Assembly: GCA_902793995.1 (NCBI GenBank)
Contig: CADBFP010000018.1
Location: forward strand, 1 to 40,127
Direction of reading: 5' to 3'
DNA from: an uncultured Lachnospiraceae bacterium
Lineage (GTDB): Bacteria; Bacillota; Clostridia; Lachnospirales; Lachnospiraceae
DNA length: 40,127 nt
Shown: positions 30,762 to 38,523 of the stretch, one piece after another
Numbering within the stretch: position 1 is the stretch's first letter
Layout of the letters: the number at the start of each line of letters is the position of its first letter
The notes under the pieces: model-generated
What the model saw: the letters and a program-made list of their open reading frames with translations, nothing else
What the model was told of the DNA's origin: nothing
The model's database searches: none
Position numbers and translations under genes: made by a program

Positions 30762-31496
30762 ATGCCGCGTATACTCATTATCGAAGACGAAGAAAAACTG
30801 GCGCGTTTCATTGAACTGGAGCTCTCCCACGAGGGCTACGAAAGCGCCAAAGCCCACGACGGGCGGGCCGGCCTGGAGCTGGCCCGCCAGGAGGACTTTG
30901 ACCTGATCCTTCTGGATATTATGCTGCCGGGCTTAAACGGCATGGAGGTGCTTAGACGCCTGCGGCAGGAAAAAAGCACCCCGGTGATTCTCCTCACCGC
31001 CCGGGATTCCGTGATGGACAAGGTGGCGGGGCTGGACGCCGGGGCCATGGACTATATTACCAAGCCCTTCGCCATCGAAGAGCTTTTAGCCCGGATCCGG
31101 GTAAGTCTCAAATACCGGGGCAGCGGGACGGCGACAGCCGGAGAAGGGGCCGGAGGCCCGACAGGAAGTACCCTTTCCCCTAACGGGAAAGACCCCTTCT
31201 CCATGACCTGGGGCCACCTTCTTCTGGAGGCGGACAAGCACCGGGTCAGCTGGGCGGGGCAGGAAATCAGCCTCACCAACCGGGAATTTCTGATGCTGAA
31301 GACCCTGCTGGAAAACCGGGATATCGTTCTCTCCCGGGATAGCCTGCTGGAAAAGGTCTGCGGCTACGATTATCTGGGGGAGACCAATATTGTGGATGTA
31401 TATGTGCGGCATCTAAGAGCCAAGATCGACGAGGTGTACGGGGTGAAAATGCTCCAGACCGTCCGAGGGGTGGGTTATGTCATCCGTTCCCAGTAG
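30762..31496 (+). CDS. OmpR/PhoB-family response regulator
   Basis: The 244 residues have a receiver with IEDEEKL, phosphoacceptor Asp52 in LILLDIMLPG, Thr in LLTARDS and Lys103 in ITKPFAIEEL. After a long Gly/Thr linker (120-145) there is a winged-helix domain: SLTNREFLMLKTLLENRDIVLSRDSLLEKVCGYDY and VDVYVRHLRAKIDE. It should bind DNA as a phosphorylated dimer. The linker is longer than usual. It overlaps the kinase start. Confidence 0.95.
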   Translation: MPRILIIEDEEKLARFIELELSHEGYESAKAHDGRAGLELARQEDFDLILLDIMLPGLNGMEVLRRLRQEKSTPVILLTARDSVMDKVAGLDAGAMDYITKPFAIEELLARIRVSLKYRGSGTATAGEGAGGPTGSTLSPNGKDPFSMTWGHLLLEADKHRVSWAGQEISLTNREFLMLKTLLENRDIVLSRDSLLEKVCGYDYLGETNIVDVYVRHLRAKIDEVYGVKMLQTVRGVGYVIRSQ

Positions 31497-32724
31497 AAAT
31501 ATGAACTCCATTACGAAAAAACTGGCCGGGGGCCGCCTGAAGAGCGCTCTCTTCCGGCTGTTTTTCCGTTCTCTTTTTTTGCTTTTCCTCCTGCCCGCCG
31601 CCTATCTGGCAGTGCGGGAGCAGGCCGCTTTTGGAAAGCTTTCCCTGGATACAGAGCGGCATTTTGAAATCGAAAAGGATGGGTCGGGGAATTGGACCGA
31701 CCTGATATATACCGCCCGGAACAAAATGGACGGCGCAGCTCTAAAGGTTCCGCTCTGGCAGGGACTTCGGGTTTTTCTCCTGATCTGGCACATCCTCTTC
31801 TGGCTTCGGCTGGTGAGTCTGATTCTGGCCCATCAGGCGGAAAAGCGGCGGATTCAGGAGATATTGGCGCCTTTGAACGAACTGGCGGCCCGGGCGGAGG
31901 CCCTCTCCCAAATGGAATTCGGAGAGGACAAATACCGGCGCATCGAGGATGCGGTGTCCCATATGGAGGCAGATGAAAACGCCCGGCTTTCCCTGGGGGA
32001 CGACGACCTGGCGGGGGTGGAAGCCGCCATCAATAACCTGCTGACCCGCATCCGGGAAAGCAACCGCCAGCAGGCCCGTTTTGTGAACGATGCCTCCCAT
32101 GAACTCAGAACCCCCATTGCCGTCATCAGCGGCTATGCGGACATGCTGGCCCGCTGGGGGAAAGAGGACCAGAAGGTTCTGGAAGAGTCCATCGCCGCCA
32201 TTCAGACGGAAACGGAGCGGATGAAGCATTTGGTGGAGCAGCTGCTCTTCCTCGCCCGGGGGGATGCAGGCCGCACCCTACTGCAGAGGGAAGAGACCTC
32301 CCTGAACGAGCTGATGCGGGAAGCCTACGAGGAATCCCTGATGATAGATGAGGGACATGTGTACCGTTTCGCCCCGGCGGAGCCGGATATCCGCATCCAG
32401 GCGGATCCGGGGCTTTTGAAACAGGCGGTGCGGATTTTGCTGGATAACGCCGCCAAATATACGGCCCCGGGAGACGAGATTTTACTGAAATGCGGCAGCG
32501 AAGCCGGCCGGCCCTTCCTCCAGGTGCAGGATACGGGCATCGGCATGGCCCGGAAGGATGTGGAGCATATGTTTGAGCGCTTTTACCGGGCGGACGAGGC
32601 CCGCTCCGTGGAGGGCACGGGCCTGGGGCTCTCCATCGCGAAATGGATTGTGGACAAACACGGCGGCCACTTTGAGGTCTTATCCCGGGAGGATATCGGC
32701 ACCCGGATACGGATTGTTTTATAG
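31477..32724 (+). CDS. Sensor histidine kinase
   Basis: The start 31477 overlaps the regulator by 20 nt and has GGGGTGGG upstream, so translation is coupled; ATG 31501 is an alternative. Two membrane helices (about 25-46 and 97-118) enclose a short extracytoplasmic part of about 50 residues. Then come a HAMP-like linker, HisKA with FVNDASHELRTPIAVISGYADML (His208), and HATPase with LLDNAAKYT, DTGIGMARKDVEHMFERFYR and GTGLGLSIAKWIVD. The sensor region is too small for a known ligand domain. The pair probably senses an envelope signal. Confidence 0.95.
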   Translation: MSSVPSRNMNSITKKLAGGRLKSALFRLFFRSLFLLFLLPAAYLAVREQAAFGKLSLDTERHFEIEKDGSGNWTDLIYTARNKMDGAALKVPLWQGLRVFLLIWHILFWLRLVSLILAHQAEKRRIQEILAPLNELAARAEALSQMEFGEDKYRRIEDAVSHMEADENARLSLGDDDLAGVEAAINNLLTRIRESNRQQARFVNDASHELRTPIAVISGYADMLARWGKEDQKVLEESIAAIQTETERMKHLVEQLLFLARGDAGRTLLQREETSLNELMREAYEESLMIDEGHVYRFAPAEPDIRIQADPGLLKQAVRILLDNAAKYTAPGDEILLKCGSEAGRPFLQVQDTGIGMARKDVEHMFERFYRADEARSVEGTGLGLSIAKWIVDKHGGHFEVLSREDIGTRIRIVL

Positions 32725-32742
32725 GGATTATTTTGCTATAAT
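32714..32742 (+). promoter_or_regulatory. Promoter of the formimidoyltransferase operon
   Basis: TTGTTT (32714-32719), 17-bp spacer, TATAAT (32737-32742), inside and just past the end of the kinase gene; the start codon of ftcD is 47 nt further. Confidence 0.75.
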
Positions 32743-32788
32743 AAGGCGACTTGAACACGACCCATCATTACAAAAAAGGAGCGTAGCT

Positions 32789-33703
32789 ATGGCAAAATTA
32801 GTGGAATGCATTCCCAATTTCAGCGTGAGCCGGGAAAAGGACCCGGCTGTTTTTGAGGCCCTGGTGGACTGCGCGAAGTCCGTCCCCGGCTGCTTTTTAT
32901 TTGATGTCCAATCCGACGGCAACCACAACCGCTGCGTCTTTACCCTTTTGGGTTCTCCGGAAGCCATTGAAGAGGTTTCCGTGAAGCTCACGGGGCTGGC
33001 AGCAGAAAAAATTGATATGACCAAACACGAAGGCCAGCACCCCCGGATGGGGGCTACGGATGTCATCCCCTTTGTGCCCCAGACGGCGGATATGAGCGTG
33101 GAGGACTGCGTGGCCCTCTCCCACCGGGTTGCCCGGCGGATTTGGGAGGAGTTCGGCATTCCCTCCTTCCTGTATGAAGATTCCGCCGCCACGCCGGCCC
33201 GGAAGAATCTGGCGGACTGCCGCCGGGGGCAGTTTGAAGGCATGCCGGAGAAACTGCTCCAGGAGGAATGGGCCCCGGATTACGGGGAGCGGAAGATCCA
33301 CCCCACCGCCGGCATCACCGCCATCGGCGCCCGCATGCCTCTGGTGGCCTTCAATGTGAACCTGGACACGGCGGATGTGGAGATCGCCAAGAAAATCGCT
33401 AAGGCCATCCGGGGTTCCTCCGGGGGCTTCAAGTATTGCAAAGCCATCGGCATTATGCTGGAGGAGCGGAATATTGCCCAGGTTTCCATGAATATGGTGA
33501 ATTACGAGGGCACGCCGCTTTATTATGCTTATGAAATGATCCGAGCCCTGGCAGAGGGTTACGGGGTGAAGATCATCGGCTCCGAGATTGTGGGCCTCAC
33601 CCCGGGGAAGGCGCTGATCGACTGCGCCGCCCATTATCTGAAACTGGAAAACTTTAACTGCACCGAGCAGGTGATGGAATATCATTTGATAGGGATGGAG
33701 TGA
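32789..33703 (+). CDS. ftcD: Glutamate formimidoyltransferase
   Basis: ATG 32789 follows AAAAGGAG; the longer frame is only an extension. The 304 residues start KLVECIPNFSVSREKDP and contain HEGQHPRMGATDVIPFVP, with the catalytic His in HPRMG, plus GGFKYCKAIGIML and ISxx-like VSMNMVNYEGTPLYYAYEMI. It moves the formimino group of N-formimino-glutamate to tetrahydrofolate, the last step of histidine breakdown. No other hut gene is in the window. Confidence 0.96.
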   Translation: MAKLVECIPNFSVSREKDPAVFEALVDCAKSVPGCFLFDVQSDGNHNRCVFTLLGSPEAIEEVSVKLTGLAAEKIDMTKHEGQHPRMGATDVIPFVPQTADMSVEDCVALSHRVARRIWEEFGIPSFLYEDSAATPARKNLADCRRGQFEGMPEKLLQEEWAPDYGERKIHPTAGITAIGARMPLVAFNVNLDTADVEIAKKIAKAIRGSSGGFKYCKAIGIMLEERNIAQVSMNMVNYEGTPLYYAYEMIRALAEGYGVKIIGSEIVGLTPGKALIDCAAHYLKLENFNCTEQVMEYHLIGME

Positions 33704-33705
33704 TT

Positions 33706-34332
33706 ATGGAATTATCAACATTAAGCGTACGCGATTTTTCGGCCCTTTTGGGCTCCGATGCCCCGGCTCCCGGGGGCGGATCCGCCGCGGCCCTTTGCGG
33801 GGCCTTGGGCGCCGCCCTCTCCGCCATGGTCTCAGCCTTAACCGTGGGCAGTGTGAAATTTGAGGAGTTCCACAACTCTGCCAAACGGCAGCTCCTGAAG
33901 GCGGATACTTTGCGGAAGGAAATGCTCACCGCCATGGAGGAGGACACCGCCGCCTTTAATCAGGTGAGCGCCGCCTTTGCCCTGCCCAAGGCCACGGAGG
34001 AGGAAAAGGCCGCCCGCTCCCAGGCCATTCAGGCGGCCCTGGGAGTCTGCACCGAATCGCCCTTAAAGATTATGGAACTGGCGGTGGAGGCCCTGGAGAT
34101 GACCCTCCTGCAGGTGGGCCGCTCCAACACCAATGCCGCCAGCGATTTGGGGGTGGCGGCCCTGTGCCTCAAAGCCGGTCTCCAGGGGGCCTGGCTGAAT
34201 GTGCTCATCAATGTGGGGAGCCTGAAGGATAAGGAGCTGGCGGAGGCCTACCGCATCCGGGGGGAATCTTTGCTTTCCCAGGGCATCACTCTGGCAGACG
34301 AAATCTACGAACAGGTGGAGGAAAGCCTGTAA
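33706..34332 (+). CDS. fchA: Formimidoyltetrahydrofolate cyclodeaminase
   Basis: ATG 33706 (GGAG 5 nt upstream) is preferred to the GTG at 33700. The 208-residue, all-helical protein has DAPAPGGGSAAALCGALGAALSAMVSALT, the signature Gly-rich first helix pair, and QVGRSNTNAASDLGVAALCLKAGLQGAWLNVLIN. It turns 5-formimino-tetrahydrofolate to methenyl-tetrahydrofolate with ammonia release. It follows ftcD at 2 nt, so the two proteins make the split version of the bifunctional mammalian enzyme. Confidence 0.95.
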   Translation: MELSTLSVRDFSALLGSDAPAPGGGSAAALCGALGAALSAMVSALTVGSVKFEEFHNSAKRQLLKADTLRKEMLTAMEEDTAAFNQVSAAFALPKATEEEKAARSQAIQAALGVCTESPLKIMELAVEALEMTLLQVGRSNTNAASDLGVAALCLKAGLQGAWLNVLINVGSLKDKELAEAYRIRGESLLSQGITLADEIYEQVEESL

Positions 34333-34354
34333 CAGAGCGCCAGACAGAGAGTGT

Positions 34355-34455
34355 CAGGGGGACGGTTTTGGGACAGGGGGACGGTTCTTCCGTCCCATTT
34401 TCTTCCGAAAAATGGGACGGAAGAACCGTCCCCCTGTCCCAAAACCGTCCCCCTG
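34355..34455. repeat. 101-bp palindrome: perfect 47-bp arms
   Basis: 34355-34401 is the exact reverse complement of 34409-34455, with a 7-nt loop. Each arm holds two GGGACGG/GGGACAGG units also found at 18102-18141 and 37836-37855. Both strands would give the same long hairpin; more CCCTGTCCC units follow to about 34475. It fills most of the gap between fchA and the sigma factor gene. Confidence 0.9.
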
Positions 34456-34548
34456 TCCCAGCCCTGTCCCATCTGTCCCTCCCCTTACGGCTTTTCTTTT
34501 TTTCTTCGACAGACAGTATTGAAAGGACTTTCAACAAAGGAGCGCCCC

Positions 34549-35139
34549 ATGAATCATAGCATTCCATCTCCGGCTTACCCCACGGAACCGGCCCTGATTG
34601 AGGGTTTATTCCGGCGGGAGGAAGCGGCCCTGGAGGAAACAAAACATCGCTACAGCGCCTTGATGCGGCGCATGGTGGCCCGTTTCCTGACGGATCCCCG
34701 GGACCGGGAGGAGGCGGAAAGCGATGCCCTGCTCCGGCTCTGGAAGGCCATCCCGCCTCACCGGCCGGAGAGCCTCCCCGCCTTCCTTACCACCCTGCTG
34801 CGCCGCGCCGCCATCGACCGGCAGCGGCATATCAGCCGGGCGGGAGCCATCCCGGCAGACTGCCTGGCGGCTCTGGATGAGCTGGCGGAGCTGCTGCCCC
34901 ATCATGAGGGGACAGAGGATCAGCTGATGGCCCGGGAGCTGGCAAGAAGCATCAACGGCTTTTTGGAAGGACTGAATGCCCGGAGCCGGGAAATCTTCCT
35001 CAGGCGTTATTACGGTTCCGAAAAGGTAAAGGAAATGGCAGCGGCTATGGCCCTTAGCACCTCCACGGTGGAAAAAGAGCTGAAAGCCCTGCGGCTGGAT
35101 CTGAAGAAAAAACTGGAAAGCGAAGGATATACTGTATGA
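34549..35139 (+). CDS. RNA polymerase sigma factor, ECF-type, copy 1
   Basis: ATG 34549 follows AAAGGAG. The 196 residues have region 2 (RRMVARFLTDPRDREEAESDALLRLWKAIP, with AFLTTLLRRAAIDRQR) and region 4 (LNARSREIFLRRYYGSEKVKEMAAAMALSTSTVEKELKALRLDLKKKL). A TTGAAAG/CTTTCAA dyad (34519-34534) precedes the ribosome site. The stop overlaps the partner gene by 4 nt. It is a close paralogue of the factor at 37183 (same length; RFLTD-RDREEA, AIPPHRP-SL-AFLTTLLRRA). Confidence 0.92.
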   Translation: MNHSIPSPAYPTEPALIEGLFRREEAALEETKHRYSALMRRMVARFLTDPRDREEAESDALLRLWKAIPPHRPESLPAFLTTLLRRAAIDRQRHISRAGAIPADCLAALDELAELLPHHEGTEDQLMARELARSINGFLEGLNARSREIFLRRYYGSEKVKEMAAAMALSTSTVEKELKALRLDLKKKLESEGYTV

Positions 35140-37052
35140 AAAAGGAAATCTGGCAGGATGCCTTAAATGAAATCGACGAAAAATTTGCGGAGGAGTATGC
35201 CGGCATTCTGCAAAAAGATGCGGAACAGGCAGTCCCCGCCCCTGTAAAGAAAATGCGCCGTCCTCCCAAATGGACGGGCTGGGCTTTGGCCGCTGCCTGC
35301 CTGGCCCTGGTAATAATCGGCGGATCCCTCACCGGCCTGTCTCAGGCGAATCGCATCGAGACTACCCCTGCGGCTCCCCTTGCCACCATCCGCAGCGGGG
35401 CGGAAACCAGTGGGAAGACCGGAGTCACGGCATCGGCCGGCACCACAACCGCAGCCGGCACCATTCCTACGGCCGGCACGGTCTCGGAACCTGTCATCCA
35501 GGAAATGCCTCAGGAGGCGGTGAAGGATGGCTACTCCATGGCGCCGGCCGCTTCCATAGCAGCCAATTATAACTTGAAAAACTCCGGCTACTACGGCTTC
35601 TACGGCGAAAGCCTGGGGGAGCATCAAACCTATTGGAATACAGAAGAATACAGCTCCATTCAGGAAAACGGTTTTCTCTCCGTAAAAACCTCTCCCTTTT
35701 CCACCTTTGCGGCGGATGTGGATACGGCGTCCTATGCCAATCTGCGGCGGATGATCCGGAAGGGACAGGATATTCCCGCCGACGCGGTGCGCATTGAGGA
35801 GCTGATCAATTATTTCCGCTATAACCACGGCCAGCCCAAAGAGGGTGAACCCTTCGGCGTGAATCTGGAACTGGCGGACTGCCCCTGGAACAGCCAGGCC
35901 AAGCTGCTGCTGATTGGCCTGCAGGCCAAATCTCTGGAAAAGGAGACTCTGCCTCCCTCCAATCTGGTGTTTCTGATTGATGTTTCCGGCTCCATGGATA
36001 TGCCGGAGAAACTTCCCCTGGTGCAGCGCTCCTTTATGACCCTGGCGGAGAATCTTTCCGAAAAGGATAGAATCACCATCATTACCTACTCCAGCGGCGA
36101 GAAAATGGTGCTGGACGGGGTAAGCGGCGCGGAGACCGCCCGCATCATGGGAGCCCTGGAGGAATTGCAGGCCGGCGGCTCCACCAACGGCCAGCAGGCC
36201 CTGAAAATGGCCTACGAGGCGGCGGCGCGGCATTTTATTCCCGAAGGCAACAACCGCATCATCCTGGCCACGGACGGGGATTTCAATGTGGGCGTGACCT
36301 CGGAGGCGGAACTGACCCGTTTCGTGCAGGAAGAAGCAAAAAAAGGCATTTTCCTTTCTGTTTTGGGCTATGGCATGGGCAATTACAAGGACAACAAGAT
36401 GGAAGCCATGGCGGACAACGGCAACGGGAATTATTATTACATTGATGATATCGCCGAGGCCCGGAAGGTGCTGGTGGAGGAAGCCGGCGGTACCCTCTTC
36501 GCGGTGGCCAAGGATGTGAAGCTCCAGGTGGAGTTTAATCCGGCCCAGGTGAAGGGCTACCGGCTGATTGGCTACGAAAACCGGGTGATGGCGGCGGAGG
36601 ATTTTGCGGATGACACCAAGGACGGCGGCGAGCTGGGGGCCGGCCATCAGGTGACGGCCCTGTTTGAGATTATCCCTGCGGGTTCGGATTTTGAGATCCC
36701 GGAGGTGGAAAGCCGCTACGGGCAAAGTGAAGACCCCAGCCGCATTACCGCAGACGAATGGCTGGTGCTGAATATCCGCTACAAAGAGCCGGCGGGCAGC
36801 GAGTCCAAACTCCTCTCCTATCCCCTGCCTCTGGATATGTTCAAAACCGGCGGCATGAGCCCTTCCATGCGCTGGGCGGCGGGGATGGCCCAATGGGGCA
36901 TGCTTCTCAGAGATTCGGAATATAAGGGCAGCAGCAGCTATGCCTCCTTGCTGGAGCTGCTGGAGGGCTGCCAGAGCAGCGGCGGCCCCGGCCTGGACGA
37001 TTTCCGCAAGGAATGCCTGGAATTGATCCGGCAGTGGGGGATGAGGGATTAA
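35136..37052 (+). CDS. Anti-sigma-like anchor fused to a von Willebrand A protein (YfbK type)
   Basis: Residues 1-45 are cytoplasmic and in the position of an anti-sigma domain, a membrane helix follows (WALAAACLALVIIGGSL), then a Thr/Ala linker. The extracytoplasmic part starts with the YfbK N-domain (EEYSSIQENGFLSVKTSPFSTFAADVDTASYANLRR), then VWA with the metal site DVSGSMD (Asp282) and ATDGDFNVG, then a DUF3520-like C-terminus. The sigma stop overlaps its start by 4 nt. In the paralogous unit at 37770 the partner has only the anchor and a small domain. A model in which the VWA part senses a surface ligand and releases sigma is inference. Confidence 0.85.
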   Translation: MKKEIWQDALNEIDEKFAEEYAGILQKDAEQAVPAPVKKMRRPPKWTGWALAAACLALVIIGGSLTGLSQANRIETTPAAPLATIRSGAETSGKTGVTASAGTTTAAGTIPTAGTVSEPVIQEMPQEAVKDGYSMAPAASIAANYNLKNSGYYGFYGESLGEHQTYWNTEEYSSIQENGFLSVKTSPFSTFAADVDTASYANLRRMIRKGQDIPADAVRIEELINYFRYNHGQPKEGEPFGVNLELADCPWNSQAKLLLIGLQAKSLEKETLPPSNLVFLIDVSGSMDMPEKLPLVQRSFMTLAENLSEKDRITIITYSSGEKMVLDGVSGAETARIMGALEELQAGGSTNGQQALKMAYEAAARHFIPEGNNRIILATDGDFNVGVTSEAELTRFVQEEAKKGIFLSVLGYGMGNYKDNKMEAMADNGNGNYYYIDDIAEARKVLVEEAGGTLFAVAKDVKLQVEFNPAQVKGYRLIGYENRVMAAEDFADDTKDGGELGAGHQVTALFEIIPAGSDFEIPEVESRYGQSEDPSRITADEWLVLNIRYKEPAGSESKLLSYPLPLDMFKTGGMSPSMRWAAGMAQWGMLLRDSEYKGSSSYASLLELLEGCQSSGGPGLDDFRKECLELIRQWGMRD

Positions 37053-37084
37053 GCATTAGAGATTAGGCATTAGGGATTAGATAT

Positions 37085-37110
37085 GGTGACAGGGCCGCGT
37101 TCCTGTCACC
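37085..37110 (+). terminator. Terminator after the VWA gene
   Basis: GGTGACAGG (37085-37093) and CCTGTCACC (37102-37110), a perfect 9-bp stem, followed by TTT. The T-run is short. A degenerate GATTAG/CATTAG run lies just before it. Confidence 0.65.
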
Positions 37111-37182
37111 TTTACGCATTTTCCCAAAAAAAGCTACAAGTAAGGTGAAGGACCTTCAACCATCAAGCTTAAGGAGCCACGC

Positions 37183-37773
37183 ATGCATACGGAACAGAAA
37201 CAATCTGCTATTCTCCCCGAAGAAGCCCTGATCCGGCTTTTTGAGGAGCGCCGGGAGGAGGCCATCTCCCATACCCAGGAAGCCTACGGCCCCTGGCTGG
37301 AGCAGTTCGCCGCCCGTTTCCTGACAGACCACCGGGACCGGGAGGAAGCGCTGGCGGATGCCCTTTTGGGGGCCTGGAATGCCATTCCGCCCCATCGGCC
37401 AATCTCCCTGAAAGCTTTCCTCACCACGCTCCTGCGCCGCGCCTGCATCAAGAGGCTGCGGCATCAGAGCCGGAAAAAGGAAGTGCCGAAGGAGCACCTG
37501 CTGGCCCTGGAGGAATTGGAGGAGGTACTGCCGGATACCGGAGAGGTGGAGGATGAACTGCTGGCGCAGGAGCTGTCCCGCACTCTGGAGGATTATCTCT
37601 GGGAGCAGGAGCCCCGCCGCAGAAAAATCTTTCTCCTGCGGTATTATGAGAGCCGGCCCGTGGCGGAGGTGGCAGAGCTGCTGTCTGTGAGTAGGTCCAC
37701 CGTGGAAAAAGAGCTGAAGACTCTGCGGACCGCCCTGCGGGAACGCTTGGAAAAGGAAGGTTATGCAATATGA
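37183..37773 (+). CDS. RNA polymerase sigma factor, ECF-type, copy 2
   Basis: ATG 37183 follows TTAAGGAG. The 196 residues have region 2 (EQFAARFLTDHRDREEALADALLGAWNAIP) and region 4 (QEPRRRKIFLLRYYESRPVAEVAELLSVSRSTVEKELKTLRTALRERLEKEGYAI). A TGAAGG/CCTTCA dyad (37146-37158) lies upstream in the same place as the dyad of copy 1. It overlaps the next gene by 4 nt. The pair with copy 1 is clearly a tandem duplication. Confidence 0.92.
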   Translation: MHTEQKQSAILPEEALIRLFEERREEAISHTQEAYGPWLEQFAARFLTDHRDREEALADALLGAWNAIPPHRPISLKAFLTTLLRRACIKRLRHQSRKKEVPKEHLLALEELEEVLPDTGEVEDELLAQELSRTLEDYLWEQEPRRRKIFLLRYYESRPVAEVAELLSVSRSTVEKELKTLRTALRERLEKEGYAI

Positions 37774-38507
37774 GACTATGGGATAATGCCTTAAACGGCT
37801 TAAGTGAGAAAATGATTGAGGAAAATCTGGAGAATGGGACGGAAAGAACCGTCCCCATGGCACCGACGGATCGATCCGAAGGCTACGGCCCCCGGCACTG
37901 GATCAAGTGGTGCGCTATTTCCGCGGCGGTGCTGATGCTGATTGCCGGCCTGTCCATGCTGCCGGGCTGGCTGCGGCAAAACCGGGGCCCGATGGTCTTC
38001 AGTACAAGCACACAGGTTTGTGCCTTGCCCACCGTTACTGCTCCTGCCACCGCAGCCCCCTGCACCACCGTTTCCGGGGAAGTCGGGTTAGAGAAGGAGT
38101 ACCGGACACGGATTGAGGACAGTGTTTATCAAAGTTATCAGGCAACGCAGGTTTGCGAGGCGCAATATGTGGGAGATCTTTTGGGTACTGTCACGGTGGA
38201 GGCCGGCTGGCAAAACGGCGCCGGAGAATATCTGGGGCAGCCGGAGCAGCTTAAAGCTCAAGTTTATAGTTTGAAGCCCGTTAGGCCGGAGATCGCTGTC
38301 TGTCTGAAGTTTCTGGATAAGGGCGAAGCCCTGACCACGGAGCATTATTATGTATATCATGCCCCAGATTCCGGTTTGGATATCATGTCTCTGGGGGCCC
38401 ATCTGGGCTGGTGGACCTGGCCGCCGGAAGCGCCGGAGGGGGAAGGGGGCACCGTAACAGGCTATACCATGCCCGTTCCCACCACCGGAGCGACCATAGG
38501 GGAGTAG
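37770..38507 (+). CDS. Membrane-anchored anti-sigma-like partner of copy 2
   Basis: The N-terminus MRLWDNALNGLSEKMIEENL parallels that of the VWA fusion protein (EIWQDALNEIDEKFAEEY). After residue 21 a stretch NGTERTVPMAP comes from a GGGACGG repeat that sits in frame in the gene. A membrane helix follows (WCAISAAVLMLIAGLSMLPG, about 47-66), then about 170 residues outside with EEYRTRIEDSVYQSYQATQV-type beta/helix sequence and no known domain. The repeat lies in the cytoplasmic linker. Role as anti-sigma is inferred from position and paralogy. Confidence 0.75.
   Translation: MRLWDNALNGLSEKMIEENLENGTERTVPMAPTDRSEGYGPRHWIKWCAISAAVLMLIAGLSMLPGWLRQNRGPMVFSTSTQVCALPTVTAPATAAPCTTVSGEVGLEKEYRTRIEDSVYQSYQATQVCEAQYVGDLLGTVTVEAGWQNGAGEYLGQPEQLKAQVYSLKPVRPEIAVCLKFLDKGEALTTEHYYVYHAPDSGLDIMSLGAHLGWWTWPPEAPEGEGGTVTGYTMPVPTTGATIGE
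37836..37855. repeat. GGGACGG inverted repeat, copy inside the anti-sigma gene
   Basis: GGGACGG AAAGAA CCGTCCC, the exact inverse of 18110-18129, keeps the reading frame of the gene at 37770 open and adds residues of the form NGTERTVP. Confidence 0.8.
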
Positions 38508-38523
38508 TTGCTGTCAGCCGCCC

